Assembly: GCA_023381535.1 (NCBI GenBank)
Contig: JAMCSN010000022.1
Coordinates: 18,249-82,248 of the forward strand
Direction of reading: 5' to 3'
DNA length: 64,000 nucleotides
Source: Bacteroidota bacterium
Lineage (GTDB): Bacteria > Bacteroidota > Ignavibacteria > Ignavibacteriales > Melioribacteraceae
Under the pieces are notes generated by a model that saw only the letters and a program-made list of their open reading frames with translations, ran no database searches and was not told the origin of the DNA. The position numbers and the translations under genes were made by a program. Below, one piece after another: positions 10,565 to 20,106 of the stretch; the first letter of the stretch is position 1; each line of letters starts with the position of its first letter.

Positions 10565-11320
10565 ATGCGGAAGAAAGTAATTGCCGGAAACTGGAAAATG
10601 AACAACGATGTTAACGGCACTGTAAATTTGATTTCGGAAATAAAAAAAGAACTTGGCTCAAAAAGTTTTAACGCGGATGTAATTGTTTGTCCCCCGTTTA
10701 CAAATCTTGAGACAGCGTATGCATTGGTTAAAGGGTCACAGATTAAACTCGGTGCACAGAATATGTACTTTGAAGAGAGCGGCGCATTCACCGGAGAAAT
10801 TTCACCTTCTATGTTAAAAAGTACCGGCTGCGAATTTGTAATTCTGGGTCACTCCGAACGAAGAACTATTTTTCATGAAAACAATCAGACGATCAACAAG
10901 AAAATTAAGACTGCTGTAAAGCACGGATTGAAACCAATCTTCTGCATCGGTGAAACTTTGGATGAAAGAGAAAAAGGAGTAACATTCAAAGTGATCGAGA
11001 CGCAAGTTAGAAACGGACTGGATGGATTAACGCAGAACGAATTATCGAACATGATCATTGCGTACGAACCGGTTTGGGCAATAGGCACCGGCAGAAATGC
11101 CACGCCGCAACAAGCGCAGGAAGTCCATCTCTTCATTCGCGGATTGGTTGCTAAGTTATACAACCAAGACTTTGCCGATCAGTTAACAATTCAATATGGC
11201 GGAAGCGTGAAGCCTGACAACGCCAAAGAACTTCTTTCGCAGCCAGATATCGACGGCGCACTCGTTGGAGGCGCATGTCTAAAAGCCGATTCATTCGTAA
11301 AGATTATTGACGTTGCTTAA
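10565..11320 (+). CDS. tpiA: Triosephosphate isomerase
   Basis: A complete 251-residue TIM barrel that interconverts dihydroxyacetone phosphate and glyceraldehyde 3-phosphate. Catalytic residues are all visible: Lys11 in AGNWKMN, His95 in ILGHSERR, Glu about 167 in AYEPVWAIGTG. The phosphate loop GGSVKPDNA is near 217-225. AGAGGA lies just before the ATG. It follows nfu after 30 nt and is closed by a terminator. Confidence 0.98.
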   Translation: MRKKVIAGNWKMNNDVNGTVNLISEIKKELGSKSFNADVIVCPPFTNLETAYALVKGSQIKLGAQNMYFEESGAFTGEISPSMLKSTGCEFVILGHSERRTIFHENNQTINKKIKTAVKHGLKPIFCIGETLDEREKGVTFKVIETQVRNGLDGLTQNELSNMIIAYEPVWAIGTGRNATPQQAQEVHLFIRGLVAKLYNQDFADQLTIQYGGSVKPDNAKELLSQPDIDGALVGGACLKADSFVKIIDVA

Positions 11321-11351
11321 CCGTACAAAGTGATCGCTGCTAATTTGAAAT

Positions 11352-11377
11352 TGGGCTCAATTTGAGCCCATATTTTT
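11352..11377 (+). terminator. Rho-independent terminator after tpiA
   Basis: TGGGCTC (11352-11358) pairs with GAGCCCA (11364-11370) around a five-base loop that can pair further, followed by TATTTTT. It ends the mrp-nfu-tpiA unit. Confidence 0.8.
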
Positions 11378-11387
11378 ATCAATTTTA

Positions 11388-11419
11388 TTGATACCCCCCC
11401 CTTCGATTTCGTATATTTG
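11388..11419 (+). promoter_or_regulatory. Promoter with a C8 tract in its spacer
   Basis: TTG (11388-11390) and TATATTTG (11412-11419) fit the Bacteroidota -33 and -7 elements with a 21-nt spacer. Inside the spacer, positions 11394-11401 are eight consecutive C. The -7 box ends 30 nt before the chosen start codon at 11450. Tract slippage would change the spacer length by single bases, the classic layout of phase-variable transcription; variation itself is not visible in one sequence. Confidence 0.5.
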
Positions 11420-11449
11420 CATGATTTAATTGAAGAATATTCGGTAAAA

Positions 11450-14029
11450 ATGACAAAATCGCGCACTAGAATCCTTTCCTATATAATCTTTTTTATAACA
11501 AGTCTAACATTCGCACAGATCAAAGTCACCTCACTTCCAACGAACATGAACGGTGTTTTTGATGCGCAGTTCTACGACCAGAATGAAATTCGAAATGTTA
11601 CTCTGCTGAATTCCGGCTGGTATGTTTATTATGAGAACGATCCGCAAAAGAAAGTGGAGACAACTATACCGGCAATTTTTGAAGGTGAAGAAAGTTTAGT
11701 TTTTGAAAAAGGAATTTCATTCACCAGCGATGAAGTTAAAAACAAGCAGCTGAGATTGGGGTTTTTAGGATTAAACTACTCCGCAGAAATTTTGGTAAAT
11801 GGTTACAGCATTTACAAACATCAGGGCGGTTCCTATCCGTTCGAAGTAGTTTTACCAAACGATATTCTAAAAGAAAACGCGAACAATACAATTTCTGTTA
11901 AGGTCAATCGAAAACTTAATTCCGAAAATACAATTCCGGTAGAGCAGAGATTTTTGTTTCCGGTTTATGACGGCGGAATTATAAGGGATGTTTATCTTAA
12001 GTCGGTTTCGTTGTTTCACTTTTCTCAGTTAAGATATGATTACACGCTCGATCAGAATCTTTCCAAAGCTTACTTAAATTTCAAAGTTAATGTTGAAAAC
12101 TCGGCATACAAATCCGATCAAACAAATACTTCAAAAGAATTCTTAGTTAGAATTAATTTATTTGCAAAGGGATCAGCAACCCCTCAGGTAAAAGGAGATT
12201 TTGTTCAAACGACCAATACCGAGATTCACGAATCAAATATCCAGTTGGAATTGCCAAACCCTCAGCTGTGGTCGCCGGATGCGCCTAATAGCTACACATG
12301 CGAAGTGAGCTTGCTGGAAAACGGCATTGTGGTTGATAAGACGATTCGACAAATATCTTTCTACCAGTTGAAGAAATCCGAATCCGGATTACTCCTAAAC
12401 GGTAATCCTTTTGCGTTAAAAGGAACGACATACTTCCTCAACGAAACAGCATTGCGAAAGACAACATCTTACCAAAAGCTGAAAGACGATTTATCGTTAA
12501 TCAAATCAACCGGATTCAACTCAGTAAGATTTGCGAAATGCTATCCCAATCCTTACGCGCTGCAATTATGCCGGGACATGGGTTTATTCGCATTGATAGA
12601 ACTGCCGATCAACTCGGTGCCGGAAGACATCCTTTCCAAAAACGATTTTGATTTAAGCGCCGAACACTCGCTCAAAGAGTTCATAAATATCTATTCAAAA
12701 TATTCCACCGCGGTAATGTTCGGTGTAGGAAGTTCGTTTTTGCCTAATTCCGAGATCACAGAAGATTTTGTTTCTAAGTTGGGCAAGGTCGTTGAGGACA
12801 ATAATTTTTTAAGTTATGCTTCGTTTGTAGGAATTCAAAAATCAAAAATAGATGGTATAGATTTCATCGGTTTGGAATTGCTGTCTGTTCCTATTAGCCG
12901 TATCAAAGATGAAATTGACAGCACTGGCGGTAATTTTGCTGATCCATCCTTATTTATAAGTGAATTAACTTATCCGAACTATAAGGGCGGCGCTTCCGGC
13001 TATCTCACTAAATTTTCTACCGAAGCTCAAGCTAAGTACTTCGGCGATTTTATAAATTTTGCTAAGGACATTAGTCTCCCCGGCTTCTTCATTAACTCTC
13101 TCTATGAATATCGCGGAGCTTTTCCGTCATTATATTCCGGGTACTCATCGGACGGACTTTACAAGTTAGGCGTCTTAGATAACTACAGAAATTTGAATGA
13201 CATTGCTTACAAAGTTATTGCCTCGAAGTTAACGACCAACGAAAAAGTAACGATACCGATTGGAGCCGCGAAAGACGATAGTCCGCTGAGCTTTATACTT
13301 TTTGCATTAGCGCTAGCAATCGTGCTGGCAGTTCTGATTAACACAAAGAAAAAATTCAGAGAAGACTGCACGCGCGCGTTGTTACGACCATATAATTTCT
13401 TCGCCGATATCCGCGACAACCGGATTCTATCCGGCATACATACTATAATAATGATGTTAATCGAAGCCGGTGCCGGATCATTGTTGTTCACAATCCTTTT
13501 ATACTTCCTCAAGTCCAGCATATTACTTGATAAAATTTTCCTTTCATTCGGCAGTGCAACTCTGATGAAGGTCGTCAGCTACCTAGCATGGAATCCACAA
13601 TCTTGTTTTCTAATATTGTTTTTTGTCTTCATCGCCAAGTTTGTTCTGCTAAGTCTGGCTATTAAGCTCGCATCATTCTTTATAAAAACCAGAGTTGAAA
13701 TATTCAGCATATTCTACACCGTTACATGGTCGTTTCTTCCATTCACACTTCTGCTTCCGATTGAGTTGGTCCTTTACAAGATTTTGATCGCAGGCAGCAT
13801 CAACATAGTTATTTTCATTTTCTTGATAATTTATTTTTTGTGGATTCTACAACGAATGCTAAAAGGTATCTACGTTATTTTCGATGTTCGTCCGGGCAGT
13901 GTTTACTTCTATTTCCTCCTTGTTATTGTTGTGATTCTCGGCGGCGTGGTTTTAAAATTTCAGCTGAGCCATTCCACACTTTATTATATCGGCAATGCAA
14001 TTAAACAATATAAATCAATGATCTTCTAA
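11450..14029 (+). CDS. Secreted GH2-like domain protein with a C-terminal multi-helix membrane domain
   Basis: An 859-residue envelope protein. A signal peptide (ILSYIIFFITSLTFAQ) is followed by a jelly-roll sugar-binding domain, an Ig-like domain and a TIM-barrel domain resembling glycoside hydrolase family 2. Residues about 610-859 form five or so membrane helices that begin LLRPYNFFADIRDN, reminiscent of a Yip1 domain. Where active GH2 enzymes have the acid/base in an 'NE' after the fourth strand, this protein reads MFGVGSSF (about 420-428), so the acid/base appears lost; a possible nucleophile Glu is in LFISEL. It may bind rather than cleave sugars. ATG 11450 is chosen because it starts the signal peptide; an in-frame TTG lies at 11417. 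Confidence 0.75.
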   Translation: MTKSRTRILSYIIFFITSLTFAQIKVTSLPTNMNGVFDAQFYDQNEIRNVTLLNSGWYVYYENDPQKKVETTIPAIFEGEESLVFEKGISFTSDEVKNKQLRLGFLGLNYSAEILVNGYSIYKHQGGSYPFEVVLPNDILKENANNTISVKVNRKLNSENTIPVEQRFLFPVYDGGIIRDVYLKSVSLFHFSQLRYDYTLDQNLSKAYLNFKVNVENSAYKSDQTNTSKEFLVRINLFAKGSATPQVKGDFVQTTNTEIHESNIQLELPNPQLWSPDAPNSYTCEVSLLENGIVVDKTIRQISFYQLKKSESGLLLNGNPFALKGTTYFLNETALRKTTSYQKLKDDLSLIKSTGFNSVRFAKCYPNPYALQLCRDMGLFALIELPINSVPEDILSKNDFDLSAEHSLKEFINIYSKYSTAVMFGVGSSFLPNSEITEDFVSKLGKVVEDNNFLSYASFVGIQKSKIDGIDFIGLELLSVPISRIKDEIDSTGGNFADPSLFISELTYPNYKGGASGYLTKFSTEAQAKYFGDFINFAKDISLPGFFINSLYEYRGAFPSLYSGYSSDGLYKLGVLDNYRNLNDIAYKVIASKLTTNEKVTIPIGAAKDDSPLSFILFALALAIVLAVLINTKKKFREDCTRALLRPYNFFADIRDNRILSGIHTIIMMLIEAGAGSLLFTILLYFLKSSILLDKIFLSFGSATLMKVVSYLAWNPQSCFLILFFVFIAKFVLLSLAIKLASFFIKTRVEIFSIFYTVTWSFLPFTLLLPIELVLYKILIAGSINIVIFIFLIIYFLWILQRMLKGIYVIFDVRPGSVYFYFLLVIVVILGGVVLKFQLSHSTLYYIGNAIKQYKSMIF

Positions 14030-14038
14030 GGGTATAGT

Positions 14039-17000
14039 TTGTTTCTATCCAAGCTGGAAATATTTGGTTTCAAATCGTTCGCGAATAAAACTAACATTGG
14101 TTTTAACCGCGGAATAACCGGCATAGTCGGTCCAAACGGTTGCGGCAAGACAAATATCGTCGATGCAATCCGATGGGTACTTGGCGAGCAGAAAACAGCA
14201 ACTCTCCGCAGCGATAAAATGGAGAATGTAATTTTCAACGGAACCCGTGAGAAGAAACCGATGGGAATGTCGGAGGTTTCGCTTACACTCGTTAACGATC
14301 ACGGCGTACTGCCAACTGATTATTCCGAAGTGACGATCACCAGAAGAATTTTCCGTTCGGGCGAAAGCGAGTATCTTCTAAACAAAAACCTTTGCCGCCT
14401 CAAAGATATTACGAATCTTTTCATGGATACCGGAATTGGCGCCAATGCTTATTCCGTGATTGAATTGAAAATGGTAGAAACTATTCTTTCCAGCAAAACC
14501 GAAGAACGAAGAAAACTTTTTGAAGAAGCTGCAGGCGTTAACAAATACAAACTGCGTCGTCGTCTTTCACTCAAAAAACTTGAGGACGTTAAAGCCGATC
14601 TGACCCGCGTTAATGATATCGTATCGGAAGTTGAGAAGACCGTGCGGTCGCTAGAACGTCAAGCCAAGCGTGCTGATCAGTACAGCCAGATACAGTCTGT
14701 TCTGCGCGAAAAAGAAATTGATTTGGGCGAACGCGAGTACGCTCACTTAAGCAATAGAAAACAAACTCTCGCGCAGGATATTACCGAGCACATTCAGAAA
14801 AAGAATCAGATTGATCTAGACATCCGCAAAATTGAAAACGAACTGATACACTACAGAAACGAGATAAATGCAATTGATGCAGAACTCCAGGCAAAGAGAG
14901 ACGAATTAGCGGATAACACGGAGCGTCTGCACAATACACAAAAGAATATTTCCGTTTCCGAAGAACGGCTCAAATCGCTTGTGAATAATCACGAGAGATT
15001 AGAAAAGGAAATTGTTGAGCTGCATCATAGGCTTGAAGAAACAAAAGATTACATAGTTAAAAGCAATGAAGAACTGGAAAACCTTTCTCAGAAACTGACC
15101 GACAAAACTTCCGAGTTATCAAGTCATGAGAGCGCAGTCTCTCAAAAACGCGAAGAGCTTGACAGTAAACGCGGTGAATTAAAACAGCTTAATGAAGACC
15201 GTTTTAATTTGATGAAGGATATTTCCGAAAAGGAAAACAATTTATCTAGTCTGCAAAAAGAATTAGCAAGCTACAACGCCACAGTACAAAAGCTTAATCA
15301 GAAAATTCAAAGCATTACCAATACGATTGCCAAGACTGTCGGTTTCATAGAAGAATTGCATGTTGAAAAAGACGGCGCAGAAAAGAAATTAAAAGAAACC
15401 GGCCTTCTGATTGCGCTTCGTGAAAAAGAGAAAGAAGAACTCGAGCTTAAGACCAATCAACTAAAAGAAAACGAGATTGAAGAAAAAACTTTGCTTGCTG
15501 CTCTCAAAGAGAAGATAGAGTTTTTCCAGACGTTGATTTCAAATCTTGAAGGAGTTTCAAAAGGCGCTAAAGTTCTGTTGGAAAACAACCAATGGACTCA
15601 AAAAAGTAAAAACATTTTTGCCGACGTTGGCAACACGCAAGAGAAATACAGATTCGCACTTGAAGCAGCGCTGCGGACAGTTCTCAATAATCTTCTGATC
15701 GATAGTGTTGACGATCTTCAAAACGCGGTTGATTATTTGCGCAATAACGACTTAGGTAAAGCGTCTTTCTATTTGCTGCGTTCCGATGAAAATGTAAAGA
15801 AAACTTTTACCGAAAGACTCACGGAGTATTCGGCAAAAAGAAAAGCCAAGAGATTAAGCAAGGAAGAAAGTTTCATCGGCTGGGCAAAAGATTTTGTCGA
15901 GACCGATTCAAAATGGCAGCCCTACTTTGAACAAATTCTTTCTCGAATTGTAGTTACTTCTGACTTGAAATCCGCCATAGAGTTGAGCTGCCGATACCAA
16001 GCATTCAGTTTTACAACTTTAGATGGTGACTTTGTTCAAAGCAACGGAGTAATAGAAGGCGGATCGCTGCCTAAGCAGGACGAAACTTTGTTCGGCAGAC
16101 GGCAGTTGCTTGAGAATCTCAAAAAAGAATATCCAAAACATGAATCGAATGTTGAAAAGATAAAAGCTGAAATCGCCGAGATTGAAGCGAAGATTTCGAA
16201 AATCGATTTGAAGAATCTTTCCGATGCTGAAAAACTTATTGCCAGCGATATTGCAAACATCGAAAAACAAATTTCGCAGTTTGAATACGAAAAGAATAAA
16301 GCCGGCGAAGAGGTTGAATCGACCCAGAAAGAAATTCACGAAGTTGCCGAGAAAGCCAACTTGCTCGATAATCAAATCAACGAGATACAGAAAGAAATAG
16401 ACGGGTTAAATGAGAAGAAGAAAGATTCGGATGATCATATTGCCAGTTACGAAGTTGAACTGAATTCGTTTGAAGAAGAATACGCCAAACTTGTGGATTA
16501 CCAGAACGAACTTAAACTTGAAATCGAAAGAACAAAAGGTCAGATAGAAAATTCCAAGAACAACATCGAACGCTCGGAGAACGACAAAGTTTCCATCGAA
16601 AGAAATATTGAGAAACGCAGAACCGATTTGAGCGCGAATGAATCGGAAACAAATTCATTAAAAGGAAAAATCAGCGGGACGAGTCTCGAACTCAATACGA
16701 TAAATTCGACGCGTGAAGAATTAATTGTACAGGAGAAGGAAGTAAGCGACAAACTCAAAGCGATCAAGGATGAAGCCGCGAAATACGAGAACGAACTCAA
16801 CAGTCTTCGTGATAACCGCCAGGAAGTTTCCGATCAAGTTCACGCATCGGAGATAAAAGAAAACGAGATTAATCTCCGTATCGAAAACTTGATTGCTCAT
16901 ATAAAAGAAAATTACAGCATCAATATTGAACTGAAGCAATTCGAAGACTTGGAAACATTTAATTTCGAAGCCACAACGGAGGAAGTTCAAAAGCTGAAAG

Positions 17001-17638
17001 AAAAAATCCGCAATATTGGTCCGGTAAATTTGCTGGCGTATTCGGAATACGAAGAAGAAAAGAAGCGGTTGGATTTCCTTCACAAACAGCGCGACGATCT
17101 TGTTGAATCTGAAAAAGATTTAATCAATACAATAAACGAGATTAACGAAACCGCGCAGAAATTATTCTTGGATACGTTCGATCAGATCAGGCGGAACTTC
17201 ATCAACATATTCCAGACATTGTTTAATCCCGGCGACGAAGCCGATCTATCATTGGAAGAAGGAATCGATCCGCTGGAAGGTAAAATCGAAATTATGGCAA
17301 AGCCGAAAGGTAAGCGCCCGACTTCGATCGAACTTTTATCCGGAGGAGAAAAAACTCTTACGGCTACCGCGCTCCTTTTTGCGATTTACTTGGTTAAGCC
17401 GAGTCCGTTCTGTATTCTCGATGAAGTTGACGCGCCGCTTGATGACGCCAACATTGACCGCTTCACCAAATTGATAAAAGAGTTCAGCAAAAACACCCAG
17501 TTCATAATTGTTACACACAACAAAAGAACGATGGAAGCTTCCGAAACGATGTACGGCGTTACAATGCAGGAAGAAGGCGTGTCGAAGTTAGTCGGCGTTA
17601 GATTTGAAGAAATACCCCAGAGCTATGAACCTCAATAA
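14039..17638 (+). CDS. smc: Chromosome segregation protein SMC
   Basis: A full-length 1199-residue SMC ATPase that organises and segregates the chromosome with ScpA/ScpB. The N-terminal head has Walker A GPNGCGKT (31-38). Two long coiled coils flank a hinge at about 500-680. The C-terminal head has the signature LSGGEKT (about 1101) and Walker B CILDEVDA (about 1125). Translation must start at TTG 14039: the in-frame stop is 12 nt upstream and the resulting FLSKLEIFGFKSFA matches the family N-terminus. The gap to the upstream stop is only nine bases, so translation may be coupled. Confidence 0.97.
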   Translation: MFLSKLEIFGFKSFANKTNIGFNRGITGIVGPNGCGKTNIVDAIRWVLGEQKTATLRSDKMENVIFNGTREKKPMGMSEVSLTLVNDHGVLPTDYSEVTITRRIFRSGESEYLLNKNLCRLKDITNLFMDTGIGANAYSVIELKMVETILSSKTEERRKLFEEAAGVNKYKLRRRLSLKKLEDVKADLTRVNDIVSEVEKTVRSLERQAKRADQYSQIQSVLREKEIDLGEREYAHLSNRKQTLAQDITEHIQKKNQIDLDIRKIENELIHYRNEINAIDAELQAKRDELADNTERLHNTQKNISVSEERLKSLVNNHERLEKEIVELHHRLEETKDYIVKSNEELENLSQKLTDKTSELSSHESAVSQKREELDSKRGELKQLNEDRFNLMKDISEKENNLSSLQKELASYNATVQKLNQKIQSITNTIAKTVGFIEELHVEKDGAEKKLKETGLLIALREKEKEELELKTNQLKENEIEEKTLLAALKEKIEFFQTLISNLEGVSKGAKVLLENNQWTQKSKNIFADVGNTQEKYRFALEAALRTVLNNLLIDSVDDLQNAVDYLRNNDLGKASFYLLRSDENVKKTFTERLTEYSAKRKAKRLSKEESFIGWAKDFVETDSKWQPYFEQILSRIVVTSDLKSAIELSCRYQAFSFTTLDGDFVQSNGVIEGGSLPKQDETLFGRRQLLENLKKEYPKHESNVEKIKAEIAEIEAKISKIDLKNLSDAEKLIASDIANIEKQISQFEYEKNKAGEEVESTQKEIHEVAEKANLLDNQINEIQKEIDGLNEKKKDSDDHIASYEVELNSFEEEYAKLVDYQNELKLEIERTKGQIENSKNNIERSENDKVSIERNIEKRRTDLSANESETNSLKGKISGTSLELNTINSTREELIVQEKEVSDKLKAIKDEAAKYENELNSLRDNRQEVSDQVHASEIKENEINLRIENLIAHIKENYSINIELKQFEDLETFNFEATTEEVQKLKEKIRNIGPVNLLAYSEYEEEKKRLDFLHKQRDDLVESEKDLINTINEINETAQKLFLDTFDQIRRNFINIFQTLFNPGDEADLSLEEGIDPLEGKIEIMAKPKGKRPTSIELLSGGEKTLTATALLFAIYLVKPSPFCILDEVDAPLDDANIDRFTKLIKEFSKNTQFIIVTHNKRTMEASETMYGVTMQEEGVSKLVGVRFEEIPQSYEPQ

Positions 17639-18353
17639 TAAATCGTTCAAGATATTTGTTGATTTCGACGGGACAATTACACGCAAAGACGTTGGCGAAG
17701 AAATGTTTCTCCGTTTCGGTGATGTTGAGAAAGCAAACGTATGGATTGATGATTGGATCGGCCAGAAAATAAATTCGATGGAATTGTGGAAGCTGCTCTG
17801 TTCGACAGTAAAAAATTTTCATGAAGATGAGTTCGATTCGTTCTTGAACGGAATAGAGCTGGACCCGGCGTTCAAAGAGTTTGTCGGCTTCTGTGAATCG
17901 GAAGGATTTGAAATCAGAGTACTGAGCGACGGGTTTGATTATTACATTCAGAAAGTATTGAAGCGGGAAGGATTGGAACGCCTTGAAGTGTATTCCAACA
18001 AATTAACTTTTGGCACTGAAGGAAATCTAATTCCGGAATTTCCTTTTACGGACGAAGAATGTTCACGATGCGCAAACTGCAAAAGAAATCACGTCCTCAA
18101 TTTCAGTGCGGAAGATGATTATACTTTTTACATCGGCGACGGATATACAGACGTGTGTCCATCCCAATTTTGCGATTTTATTTTTGCGAAGAATACGCTG
18201 CTGCGGCAATGCGAAATAAACAGAGTTACGTATTTCCCATACTCCACATTTAGCGATGTAACAAAAAAAATTAGCGAGCTAAAGGACAAAAAACGGCTGC
18301 GCAAAAGACATCAAGCGGAACTGAAAAGAAGAGAAGTTTTCATTTCCGGATGA
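17625..18353 (+). CDS. HAD-superfamily phosphatase, MtnX/phosphoserine phosphatase-like
   Basis: A 242-residue HAD hydrolase of the IB type. Motif I DFDGT is at residues 13-17 and the acidic motif GDGYTD near 172-177. A cysteine group CSRCANCKRNH sits near 146-156, as seen in MtnX-like 2-hydroxy-3-keto-5-methylthiopentenyl-1-phosphate phosphatases. No other methionine-salvage gene is nearby, so the substrate is open. The ATG at 17625 overlaps the end of smc by 14 nt, which suggests coupled translation. Confidence 0.8.
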   Translation: MNLNNKSFKIFVDFDGTITRKDVGEEMFLRFGDVEKANVWIDDWIGQKINSMELWKLLCSTVKNFHEDEFDSFLNGIELDPAFKEFVGFCESEGFEIRVLSDGFDYYIQKVLKREGLERLEVYSNKLTFGTEGNLIPEFPFTDEECSRCANCKRNHVLNFSAEDDYTFYIGDGYTDVCPSQFCDFIFAKNTLLRQCEINRVTYFPYSTFSDVTKKISELKDKKRLRKRHQAELKRREVFISG

Positions 18354-18379
18354 ACCGGAAATGAGTCGGTTAATAACTA

Positions 18380-18973
18380 ATGACTTTTTTTATGAGCAAC
18401 TTTGCTAATCACATATTCAAGTACAGAAGCTACACACCGCTTCCGTTTGTGGCTTTGATGGTTGTTTTTCAGAAAGCAACTATCGAGAGCATGCTGATCG
18501 GCTTTGCAGTTCTCGCGCTTGGAGAATTCTTTCGTCTGTGGGGAGTTTCATACGCGGGCAGCGAAACACGTACTACAAGTGGTGTCGGCGGAACATATTT
18601 AGTTGTATCCGGCGCTTACGCTTATTTGCGCAATCCTCTTTACCTCGGCAACATGCTGATGTACCTTGGCGTTGGAATAATGTCGATGGCTCTATTTCCC
18701 TATCTTCAAATTATCGCGCTCTGTTTCTTCTATTGGCAATATACCGTGATAATAAAAGAAGAGGAAAATTTTTTACGCGGCAAGTATGGACAAAGTTACC
18801 TTGATTATTGTGCTTCCGTTCCTAAACTGATACCAAACTTTTCGCGATATAAAAATCCCGGTATCGAGCAGCCGACATTTAATTTGCAAGCGGGATTACG
18901 TTCCGAAAGGCGAACTTCCCAGGCAATAGTTTTAATTGTATTGTTAATAATAATCCGTTACGCGCTGAGTTGA
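18380..18973 (+). CDS. Isoprenylcysteine carboxyl methyltransferase-like membrane methyltransferase
   Basis: A 197-residue integral membrane protein with four or five helices and the ICMT/PEMT signature: RNPLYLGNMLMYLG (about 88-101) and EEENFLRGKYGQSYLDY (about 127-143), which bind S-adenosylmethionine. Bacterial members methylate lipids or small hydrophobic acceptors; the actual substrate here is unknown. The stop overlaps the first codon of lpxB, and genes downstream build lipid A, so an envelope lipid is plausible. Confidence 0.8.
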   Translation: MTFFMSNFANHIFKYRSYTPLPFVALMVVFQKATIESMLIGFAVLALGEFFRLWGVSYAGSETRTTSGVGGTYLVVSGAYAYLRNPLYLGNMLMYLGVGIMSMALFPYLQIIALCFFYWQYTVIIKEEENFLRGKYGQSYLDYCASVPKLIPNFSRYKNPGIEQPTFNLQAGLRSERRTSQAIVLIVLLIIIRYALS

Positions 18974-20106
18974 ATAAGAAATTAATGATCATAGCGGGCG
19001 AAGCTTCCGGCGATTTGCATGGCGCCGGTTTGATAAGAGAATTAAAAAAACTCGATTCCACAATTCAGATTTTCGGTATCGGAGGCGATAGAATGATTTC
19101 CGCCGGAATGAACGCGCAATATCATATCAAACAGATGGCGTTCTTGGGATTCATCGAAGTGCTGCGCCATTTACCGTTCATCACAAAAGTACGGAAAGAG
19201 TTGATCAAGAAAATTGAAGATGAAAAAATAAATACAGTTGTGCTGATTGATTACCCAGGGTTCAACTTGAACATTGCAAAGAAACTTCATGCGCTTGGTA
19301 AAAAGATTATCTATTACATTGCCCCGCAAGTGTGGGCTTGGGGAACCGGAAGAATAAAAAAGATTCGGCAGTTGGTTAGCAAGATGCTGGTTGTATTTCC
19401 GTTTGAAGAAGAAATGTACAAGCATGCCGGCGTGAACGTTGAATATGTCGGTCATCCGTTGGTTGAGAGTATTGAGAACTATTCAATAATGAGCAAGGAA
19501 ATTTTTTTTTCGAAATTGAATCTCGAAACCGGCAAAGAGATTTTACTGATTCTTCCCGGCAGCAGAAAACATGAGATTAGAAAAATATTTCCGGAATGTA
19601 TTGCTGCGGCAGAAAAATTGTCGAAGGATTTCAATCTTCAGACTGTTGTAGCTTGCGCAGAGAATATCGACGAAAAGATTTTTAGCAGTCTTGCAACCGA
19701 AACAAATTATAAGATCGTTAAAGGATACACGTACGACTTGCTGAAACACTCGCACTTCGGAATTATTAAATCCGGAACATCAACGCTTGAAGCCGGATAT
19801 TTTCAGCTTCCGTTCATCGTCGTTTACTCTACAAGTTTTATGACTTACTGGCTTGGTAAGAAAGTTGTCAACATAAGCAACATAGCAATGGCGAATATAT
19901 TATTTAAAGAAACCGTTGTTGACGAGCTGATCCAGCACGACGCGAACAGAATAAATATTTATAATAAGTGTGCCGCATTACTTTCCGATAAGGGGAAATA
20001 CGATTCGCTCCGGCGAAAACTTGGTGAGTTAAAAGAAAAACTTGGCGGACTCGGGGCTTCACAAAAAGCCGCCGCGTCAATTTATGCTCTGTTGAATGAA
20101 ACTTAG
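18970..20106 (+). CDS. lpxB: Lipid-A-disaccharide synthase
   Basis: A 378-residue GT19 enzyme that joins UDP-2,3-diacylglucosamine and lipid X into the lipid A disaccharide at the inner membrane. The N-terminal AGEASGDLHG (9-18), the FGIGGDRM segment and the C-terminal SGTSTLEAG (about 264-272) are hallmarks. I take the TTG at 18970, which overlaps the upstream stop by four bases; ATG 18985 would cut into the first strand. It forms a lipid A block with the next two genes. Confidence 0.95.
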   Translation: MNKKLMIIAGEASGDLHGAGLIRELKKLDSTIQIFGIGGDRMISAGMNAQYHIKQMAFLGFIEVLRHLPFITKVRKELIKKIEDEKINTVVLIDYPGFNLNIAKKLHALGKKIIYYIAPQVWAWGTGRIKKIRQLVSKMLVVFPFEEEMYKHAGVNVEYVGHPLVESIENYSIMSKEIFFSKLNLETGKEILLILPGSRKHEIRKIFPECIAAAEKLSKDFNLQTVVACAENIDEKIFSSLATETNYKIVKGYTYDLLKHSHFGIIKSGTSTLEAGYFQLPFIVVYSTSFMTYWLGKKVVNISNIAMANILFKETVVDELIQHDANRINIYNKCAALLSDKGKYDSLRRKLGELKEKLGGLGASQKAAASIYALLNET

